Assembly (NCBI GenBank): GCA_030649735.1 | Contig: JAUSFL010000035.1 | Coordinates: 1 to 64,000 of the forward strand | Direction of reading: 5' to 3' | From: Candidatus Iainarchaeum sp. | Lineage (GTDB): Archaea; Iainarchaeota; Iainarchaeia; Iainarchaeales; UBA10191 | DNA: 64,000 nucleotides | In this document: in pieces, positions 36,565-42,958 of the stretch | Numbering within the stretch: position 1 is the first letter of the stretch | Layout of the letters: the number at the start of each line of letters is the position of its first letter | Notes under the pieces: generated by a model | The model's input: the letters and a program-made list of their open reading frames with translations, nothing else | Database searches by the model: none | What the model was told of the DNA's origin: nothing | Program-made: the position numbers and the translations under genes

Positions 36565-37266
36565 TTAAGAGCCCGCAATCCTGCTTAAAGCCCCCAGTTT
36601 AGTGCCTTCAAACAGTTTTTCCTTCATTTTGCTGAAAACAAACTTTTCAAGCAAGGCATAATCCTGCTTTGGAAACTCGCCTTTAATGAGCTTTTCAATG
36701 TCTCCCCAAGTCCGGTCAATGTAAGTCAAATTCTTGATTTCTTCATCCTTGCACTCTCCAAGGCATGAATGAGAACTCCTTATTAACGCAAAGTCTATTT
36801 TTGAAAACCTGAAAGTGTAATAGCCTTCAGTCCACAAGTCATGGCCTACAAAAACCATTTCTTCAGGCGTGTAGCCAAATTTTTCTTGAATTGCTTGAAT
36901 TGTCACTTGCTTGAAGTATTCGTCCTTGAATTCCTTGTTTTCAGTTATTTTTTGCTCATACAATTTCCTGTCAATTTCTTCCCTTCCGGCCAGGTATTCC
37001 CTGTTCACGAAAGAAATCCTGTCTTCTGGAAAAAACTCCCGCAATTTGTATTGTTCAATTCTTTTCAATGCCTCGTCTGCTGAATATCCAGTGGCTGCAA
37101 AAAACCTGAAGCGCGGGAATATTTCCTCGACTTTCTTCAAATTTTTCAGAATTCCCGAAACATTCTTCATTTTCACGTCCTTGTCAATGTTTCCCGGGAT
37201 CAGCACGTCTTCAAACCCAAAAATAAGGCATTTTTTTGCCAAATCAGAATCTTTCTTAATTTTCAT
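36565..37266 (-). CDS. HAD-like hydrolase-related protein
   Basis: CLIFGFEDVLIPG, FAATGYSADEAL, PEEMVFVGHDLWTEGYYTFRF. Confidence 0.5.
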   Translation of the reverse strand: MKIKKDSDLAKKCLIFGFEDVLIPGNIDKDVKMKNVSGILKNLKKVEEIFPRFRFFAATGYSADEALKRIEQYKLREFFPEDRISFVNREYLAGREEIDRKLYEQKITENKEFKDEYFKQVTIQAIQEKFGYTPEEMVFVGHDLWTEGYYTFRFSKIDFALIRSSHSCLGECKDEEIKNLTYIDRTWGDIEKLIKGEFPKQDYALLEKFVFSKMKEKLFEGTKLGALSRIAGS

Positions 37267-37293
37267 AATTAACAGTTAAAAATTGTCGTTAAA

Positions 37294-37394
37294 TCAATAA
37301 AAACCTTTGTTCGCCAACTGTCCAGCCAGTTGGCATCTGGGAATGTGCGCTATCTTGCGATAGCGCGGTAATGCTTAATTCAATAAAAACCTTT
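37294..37394 (+). repeat. 15-bp direct repeats TCAATAAAAACCTTT flanking structured element copy 1
   Basis: 37294-37308 and 37380-37394 are identical. Confidence 0.6.
37314..37375 (+). repeat. structured repeat element copy 1 (stem, conserved loop, then 8-bp hairpin)
   Basis: CCAACTG-TCCAGC-CAGTTGG-CAT-CTGGG-AATGT-GCGCTATC-TTGC-GATAGCGC-GGTAATGCTT. Confidence 0.65.
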
Positions 37395-37435
37395 CCGCAC
37401 TCTACTTGTAAATAAGTTCTAGAATGAGATCTTTT

Positions 37436-37509
37436 GGGGCTGTAGTCTAGCTTGGTTAGGACCTATGCTTTGGGAGCATAAAACCACGGTTCAAATCCGT
37501 GCAGCCCCA
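37436..37509 (+). tRNA. tRNA-Pro (anticodon TGG)
   Basis: GGGGCTG/CAGCCCC acceptor, GTC/GAC D stem, TATGC-TTTGGGA-GCATA anticodon arm, CACGG-TTCAAAT-CCGTG T arm. Confidence 0.96.
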
Positions 37510-37570
37510 AACCGCCCAGCCGGTTTATGTCTGGGCATGTGCGCTATCTAAAGACAGCGCGGTAATGCTT
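37509..37570 (+). repeat. structured repeat element copy 2, immediately 3' of tRNA-Pro
   Basis: AAACCG-CCCAGC-CGGTTT-ATGT-CTGGG-CATGT-GCGCTATCTAAAGACAGCGC-GGTAATGCTT. Confidence 0.65.
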
Positions 37571-37590
37571 TCGATCGCGCGTGCCAAAGT

Positions 37591-37624
37591 ATGTGCGCTA
37601 TTTTTGATAGTGCGGTAATACTAT
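37591..37624 (+). repeat. structured repeat element copy 3 (second hairpin half only)
   Basis: ATGT-GCGCTATTTTTGATAGTGC-GGTAATACT. Confidence 0.6.
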
Positions 37625-37640
37625 TCTAATTTTTTGACTG

Positions 37641-39212
37641 TTAGTTTTCGGCAAGCTTGCCGAATTTCCAAAAGTCAAATTCTGAAGGAAAGCAGGAATT
37701 TTTTCCGGAAAATCCTTCACTGCGCTGTTTTTTCTCCAAAACAAGGCTTTTCATGATTTCCTCTTTTTCACTGGCGCTTTTTCCATTAAGGTCTTTTCCA
37801 AATTCCTTGAAAATAATGCAATTGCTTGCCTGGCCTGTGGGATTGACCCTGATTTTCCTGCATTTTTTCGGGTCGCATTCAAAGTCTATCGAGTATTGCG
37901 GCAAAATTCCAAAAACCACTTTGTTTTCCATTATTTCAAAATACTCGCTTTTTGGGTTGTCGCCCTTGAAAAAAACAGGCCTGATTTGCCCGAATTCTTT
38001 CCTGACTGCCTCGACTGCCTTTCTGACTGGCACGTATTCTTTCTTGACGAATTGCGCGTCTTTTTCAAAACCGCCTGGAATTAGCTCCAAAAACCGTACG
38101 GCAATCTTGCAGTTTCTATTGCGTTCAGACAATTCCTTTATGAAATTAATTATTTTTGGAATTTCCTGCAAGTTTTGCTTTGAGAGCACAAAATGAATTT
38201 TGACTGTCTCAAAGAATTCTGCGGCCTTTTCTATTGACTGCAAAACTTGCGGCAGGAAATCAAAGCCGGTGATTTGCGCAAATTTTTCCCTGTCTAAAGT
38301 GTCCAGGCTTATGTTGGCGCGGCTGATTCCGCAGTTTTGCAATGCTTCAGCATTTCTAAAAAGCGTTGTCCCGTTTGTTGAAATGCACTGTTCTGAAAAC
38401 CCGAGCTCTTTTGCTTTTTTTGTGAGCTGTAAAAAACCTTGATTTATTGTGGGCTCGCCGCCAGTCCATCTGACTCGCTTGATTCCGGAATTTTTTGCAG
38501 CCTGCAGTATTTCAATGATTTCTTCATTGCTTATTTTTGGCATTCTTTCCTGGTTGTTTTCCCTCTTGCAGTAGTTGCAGTTCAAATTGCATTCCCTTAA
38601 GGAAATTTCAAGCATGAAATCATTGATTTTTCCGATTTCTTCAACGACTTTCTTGAATTCTTCATTCTTTGTCCCATCAAGCTCAAAGCCCGCTTTTTGC
38701 TTTAATGGCTCAATGTGCAAGTCGTGCATTGGACGCACGTGCTCTTCAAGCCGTTTGCGCACTTTCTCTTGCGAAATATTCCTTTCAATGCAGTCTCTTT
38801 TAATGCGCCTTGCAAATCTTTCAGCCTCGGGCGCGTTGACAAAAAACTTCAAGTCCATTTCCTTGTTCAATTCATTGTCGTGCAGTGCGAGAATTCCCTC
38901 AAAAATTATTATCTCGGCGGAATGGATCTTTTCAAAGCCAGTCCTTCCGTTCTCGTACTCGTAAATTGGGGCCCTAAAATCCCTGCTGTTTTTCAGGCTG
39001 GCAATGCAGTTTTTGATTAATTCCCAGTCAAAGGATTCCGGGCAGTCAAAATTCTTTTCGCCATTGAATTCTGGAATTTCAGAATGGCTTTTGTAAAACC
39101 TGTCCTGGCTTAAAATCAGCGCGTTCTTTCCAAGATTCTCGGCGGCCTTTCTCGCAATTGTTGTTTTTCCAGAAGCAGAACCCCCGGCAATCCCAACAAC
39201 CAGCACCATCAA
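37641..39212 (-). CDS. fusion protein: N-terminal uridine kinase/PRK-like domain + C-terminal MoaA-like radical SAM domain
   Basis: GIAGGSASGKTTIARKAAENL, LSQDRFYKSHSEIPEFNGEKNFDCPESFDWELI; then SLRECNLNCNYCKREN, RWTGGEPTINQGF, ISLDTLDREKFAQITG, C-terminal CDPKKCRKIRVNPTGQASNCII. Confidence 0.88.
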   Translation of the reverse strand: MMVLVVGIAGGSASGKTTIARKAAENLGKNALILSQDRFYKSHSEIPEFNGEKNFDCPESFDWELIKNCIASLKNSRDFRAPIYEYENGRTGFEKIHSAEIIIFEGILALHDNELNKEMDLKFFVNAPEAERFARRIKRDCIERNISQEKVRKRLEEHVRPMHDLHIEPLKQKAGFELDGTKNEEFKKVVEEIGKINDFMLEISLRECNLNCNYCKRENNQERMPKISNEEIIEILQAAKNSGIKRVRWTGGEPTINQGFLQLTKKAKELGFSEQCISTNGTTLFRNAEALQNCGISRANISLDTLDREKFAQITGFDFLPQVLQSIEKAAEFFETVKIHFVLSKQNLQEIPKIINFIKELSERNRNCKIAVRFLELIPGGFEKDAQFVKKEYVPVRKAVEAVRKEFGQIRPVFFKGDNPKSEYFEIMENKVVFGILPQYSIDFECDPKKCRKIRVNPTGQASNCIIFKEFGKDLNGKSASEKEEIMKSLVLEKKQRSEGFSGKNSCFPSEFDFWKFGKLAEN

Positions 39213-39331
39213 ACCACCTTGGCAGTTTTCCTATTTTTTCCAGTTTTTCAGCAGAAAATCCCAAATTTTGTCGTCTGCCGCGTGAACCAAATTATTGAGC
39301 AGTTTTTTCAAGCCGCTCACCTTTGGAATTG

Positions 39332-39386
39332 ATAGTGTTTTATTTTTGTTAAGCAATCCTGCAAAAAAACACCCTATAGTGTTTTA
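39332..39386. promoter_or_regulatory. candidate operator: direct repeat ATAGTGTTTTA x2 and inverted AAAACAC-N6-GTGTTTT
   Basis: Direct repeats at 39332-39342 and 39376-39386; inverted repeat 39366-39385; lies between divergent genes. Confidence 0.5.
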
Positions 39387-39410
39387 ATTTCTTGCGTTCA
39401 CATTGGGATT

Positions 39411-40253
39411 GTGCTTTCAAAGGAATTGCAGGAAAAGATACTCAAGCTTGTGAAAAAAGAGCCTTGCCTGGTGCAGGACATTTCTCGGCACATTGGAAAA
39501 AGCTGGGTTGCGACTGAAGGCTATGTTGAAAGAATCTCGAAAGACACTGGCTTGATTAGGACAAAGGCATTCCGCAAGGGAACCAAAGGCGCTGTCAAGG
39601 TTGTTTACTGGAATTATTCTGAAAGCGTCCAGGATGACGAGGTCAAGGAAAGGCTTTTTCAGAGAATAAAGCTGTTTTCAAGCAAGAAAGAATTTGATCC
39701 CTTGGAAATCTTCCAGTTTGCCAAGGACAAACGCTCTAATGCGACTGTGGAGTTCAAGAGCAAAAGGCTTTCAAGCAAGCACCATAAAAACTTCCTTTCA
39801 TTCCTGAAAAAGGCGGATTCTGAATTATTGTGCTTTTCAGGAAACATTTCCTGGATTAGCATCAAGGAAGGAAACGAAAGCGCCTTAAGAATAATTGAGG
39901 AATTCCTGAAAAAGCGCGGAGTCTTGAAAATACTCTGCAGGATTGACATTGCCTCAATGAAAAACATCCGCTTGCTCGAGCCCTTGATGAAAAAATTTCC
40001 AGGCCAGGTTGAAGTAAGGCATTCAAGCCAGCCAGTGCGCGGCTTCATAATGGATTCCAAAATTGCGCGCTTCAAGGACGAGAAAAAAATTTCAGACTTC
40101 AAGGAAGGCGAATTGTCAGAAGACCTGTACTTGTTTTATGAATTGTTTGACATTGACTGGGTCGAGTGGTGCAAGAATGTTTTCTGGTACTTGTTCCGGA
40201 ATTCAATAGGGCTTCAGGAACGGGTCAAAGTGCTTGACAGGCTGGTTTTCTAG
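39411..40253 (+). CDS. HTH transcriptional regulator with C-terminal PLD/TrmB-like effector domain
   Basis: Winged-helix-like N-terminus (LSKELQEKILKLVKKEPCLVQDISRHIGKSWVATEGYVERI) and an alpha/beta C-terminal domain. Confidence 0.6.
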   Translation: MLSKELQEKILKLVKKEPCLVQDISRHIGKSWVATEGYVERISKDTGLIRTKAFRKGTKGAVKVVYWNYSESVQDDEVKERLFQRIKLFSSKKEFDPLEIFQFAKDKRSNATVEFKSKRLSSKHHKNFLSFLKKADSELLCFSGNISWISIKEGNESALRIIEEFLKKRGVLKILCRIDIASMKNIRLLEPLMKKFPGQVEVRHSSQPVRGFIMDSKIARFKDEKKISDFKEGELSEDLYLFYELFDIDWVEWCKNVFWYLFRNSIGLQERVKVLDRLVF

Positions 40254-40311
40254 AATTCTCTGCAATTGTCAAACTTGTACTAATTATTCCCCGCCAGTGA
40301 ATACTAAAGCT

Positions 40312-40320
40312 TTTATATGC
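40312..40320 (+). promoter_or_regulatory. TATA box of the ncRNA candidate
   Basis: TTTTATATG about 25 nt upstream of the predicted RNA 5' end at about 40341. Confidence 0.5.
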
Positions 40321-40340
40321 GCAATCCTAAAATATATTCG

Positions 40341-40487
40341 AGAGGTGGTTGGACAATAGTGGATGCTAAAAAGGGGCAGTAGAGCAGGCTCACTCTGCTT
40401 AGAGAAAAAACTTTCGGACGCCGAGAATTTGGCTGTTCACTTGAAAGGTTTTATAATGGCTCTCGCCCCTTTTCCACTATATCTCTG
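40341..40487 (+). ncRNA. structured non-coding RNA candidate, family not recognised
   Basis: P1 = ATAGTGGA(40356-63)/TCCACTAT(40473-80) plus AAAGGGGC(40370-77)/GCCCCTTT(40465-72); P2 = AGCAG/CTGCT (40383-87/40395-99); P3 = AGAG/CTCT, AAAACTTTC/GAAAGGTTTT, GGACGCC/GGCTGTTC. No long ORF. Confidence 0.75.
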
Positions 40488-40730
40488 ACTTTCTTCAATT
40501 TCTCTTTCTTTTTTCACGATTTTTTGCGGTTTTTTGCAAGAACTTTTTAAAAACTTCTGCAGCACAAGTCTTTCAAGGGCTTGCGGAAGCAAATTTAAAT
40601 ATTAGTTTGCAATTAGGTTTATTAGAAAAGTTTTTTGAAGGCTTCAGGCAAAAATTGGAAAATTGCGCGTTAAAATCTAGTTCTTTAATTTTTCATGAAA
40701 AAATCACTGAAAACAAGGGGTAATTGAAAA

Positions 40731-41336
40731 ATGGTTCCGGCAAAGATTTTTTTTGTAAAAGGCGTGGGAGTCCACAAGGAAAGGCTTGCTTCTTTCGAGG
40801 CAGCCTTAAGGGATGCCGGAATTGAAAAATGCAATTTGGTTTATGTTTCAAGCATTTTTCCGCCAAACTGCAAAGTAGTCTCTAAAGAGCAGGGCTTGGC
40901 TGAATTAAGGCCTGGGCAAATCACTTTTTGCGTAATGGCGCGCAATGAAGCCAATGAGCCAAACAGGCTGATGGCTGCCGCAATCGGCCTTGCATTGCCT
41001 ACAGACAACAACCATTACGGCTACTTGTCAGAGCATCATTCTTTTGGGGAAAAAGCAGTGATTGCGGGCGAGTATGCTGAAGACTTGGCAGCCTCAATGC
41101 TTGCAACCACTTTAGGAGTGCCTTTTGACACTAACGAAGCATGGAGCGAGAGGGAAAAGACCTACAAGTCAAGCGGCCACATTTTCAAGACTTGCAACAC
41201 CTGCCAGTCTGCAGAAGGCAACAAGGACGGCTTGTGGACTACAGTCATTGCCGCCGCAGTGTTTATTATTGATGCTGAAAGCATCAAAAAGTACGAGCCT
41301 TCACAGCAGAGCCAAGGCCCTGTTTGCCCGCTGTAA
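40731..41336 (+). CDS. pdaD: pyruvoyl-dependent arginine decarboxylase
   Basis: [16 protein letters not shown] self-cleavage region; [22 protein letters not shown]. Confidence 0.9.
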   Translation: MVPAKIFFVKGVGVHKERLASFEAALRDAGIEKCNLVYVSSIFPPNCKVVSKEQGLAELRPGQITFCVMARNEANEPNRLMAAAIGLALPTDNNHYGYLSEHHSFGEKAVIAGEYAEDLAASMLATTLGVPFDTNEAWSEREKTYKSSGHIFKTCNTCQSAEGNKDGLWTTVIAAAVFIIDAESIKKYEPSQQSQGPVCPL

Positions 41337-41412
41337 ATAGCTGGCTTTTTTAATTTTTTTCTACAGAAAGCTTTTTTAACCTCAAATCCTTAATTTTTCA
41401 AGTGGTTTTTTT

Positions 41413-41562
41413 ATGGCAGAGAGTAATGGATCTATTGGGTTCTTCCTGATTGGAATGGCTTTAGGGCTTTACTTGCCCAGCTTTCAAGCGCCAGTCGAAT
41501 TCCTGAACGTTTACTTGGGATTATTGCTCATAGTGATTGCGGTAATAATTTTCGTGAAATAA
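41413..41562 (+). CDS. small two-TM membrane protein (49 aa)
   Basis: Manual translation MAESNGSIGFFLIGMALGLYLPSFQAPVEFLNVYLGLLLIVIAVIIFVK*; GGTTTTTT upstream. Not in the ORF track. Confidence 0.5.
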   Translation: MAESNGSIGFFLIGMALGLYLPSFQAPVEFLNVYLGLLLIVIAVIIFVK

Positions 41563-41587
41563 TGTTGCTTTTTAGCAATACATTCAT

Positions 41588-42862
41588 TTAGTTTTTATTA
41601 TTTGTAGCCGCAAGGATTTCTCTGGAAATTATCTCATCCTCGTGGCTTCGAGTTTTTTTTGCGACAAAAATACTGATTGAGCTCAAAATTATCGAGAAAG
41701 TGATCACTGCGTAAGTGATGCTGGCGATTTGATCTGAGTGAGGAACGCCCTCAATTACAAGGATTTGCGCAATTGCAGCGGCAGCCAAACCGCGTGCAAA
41801 TACTGAGCCAACAATTTTCTGCTCAAAGGAAGTGAAGTCTTTTGCAAAAATCATGGACAAACGCCTTGCAAACATCAGAATAATTGCAATAATGAGGCCT
41901 AATGCCAAAATGAAATAGTCTGAAAGATTAATCAAGATTCCAATGTAAACAAAAAAGAAAGTCTTCAGGAAGAATGAAATCTGCGCGTAAAAGAACTCTT
42001 CATTTTGCGAGACTGCAGCAACTCCGTAATCTCCATTCACTGCCTTTTGCCTGTCTATTTTCGGGTTTACAATCTCTGAAAATAAGGAAGTCAGCTGTTT
42101 TGAATTGCGCAAAACCAGCCCCAAGCACAAGCCAGCAATGACGCCATTGCCGTTCAATGATTCAGCAATCACAAAGACTAAAATAAGGTATGCAATTGTA
42201 ATGAGGTAATGCTTTGATTCCTTGAAAACCTTTTGAACCAAGAAAATCCAGAAAATTCCTGCAACAATTCCAATTGCTGCAGCGACTGAAAATAAAATCA
42301 AAAGATTGCTTGCCAAGACCTGAAAGTTGAAAGCGTTGATTTTGACTGCTTCAACAACAGCCAATGCCATAACTATGCACAATACATCAGTGAAAGCAGA
42401 TTCTAAAGCCAAAACAGAGTATGCTTTTCCTTGAATGTTCAACTGCTTGAGCAATGGAATCACAAACGCAGAGGAAATTTCGCCCAAAATCACTCCAGCA
42501 AGCAATGCGGTGAAAAAATCAAAGCCCGCGAGGACCAAAACTATTGTGATTAAAGCCATGGAAAGTAAAAAATTGAACAAGGTGATTTGCAGGCTTTTCA
42601 AGACGCCTTTTGCGAGTGAAGATAGGTCAATGCTGAATGCGCCGTCAAAAAGCAGGAAGAGCAATGCAAATGTCGTGAACAATGGCGCAATTCCTGCAAA
42701 AGAGGCAGGATTTGCGTAACCCAATACAAAAGGTCCTAGAATAAATCCCAAAATTATCAGGAACAAAATGTCTGGAATTCCGGTTTTTTTGAAAAGGAAT
42801 TCTGAAAAAGCCCCAAAGAATAAAATTAGGCTTATTCCAAACAATATCATTAGAACTTCCAT
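41588..42862 (-). CDS. CPA-type cation/H+ antiporter
   Basis: Start MEVLMILFGISLILFFGAFSEFLFKKTGIPDILFLIILGFILGP; multi-TM; ARGLAAAAIAQIL. Confidence 0.85.
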   Translation of the reverse strand: MEVLMILFGISLILFFGAFSEFLFKKTGIPDILFLIILGFILGPFVLGYANPASFAGIAPLFTTFALLFLLFDGAFSIDLSSLAKGVLKSLQITLFNFLLSMALITIVLVLAGFDFFTALLAGVILGEISSAFVIPLLKQLNIQGKAYSVLALESAFTDVLCIVMALAVVEAVKINAFNFQVLASNLLILFSVAAAIGIVAGIFWIFLVQKVFKESKHYLITIAYLILVFVIAESLNGNGVIAGLCLGLVLRNSKQLTSLFSEIVNPKIDRQKAVNGDYGVAAVSQNEEFFYAQISFFLKTFFFVYIGILINLSDYFILALGLIIAIILMFARRLSMIFAKDFTSFEQKIVGSVFARGLAAAAIAQILVIEGVPHSDQIASITYAVITFSIILSSISIFVAKKTRSHEDEIISREILAATNNKN

Positions 42863-42958
42863 GAAAACCCGTTTTATTGACGGATTTAAAGTTTTTAAGG
42901 CTAACATTGCCTTGAAACCAAATAGAGTTTTATAAAAGTAAAGCTTTTCTTTAGTACA

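Noticed and set aside
40341-40487. 5S rRNA, tRNA, SRP RNA or RNase P RNA
   Set aside because: Size and topology loosely resemble a three-way junction RNA, but the conserved loops of those families are not present.
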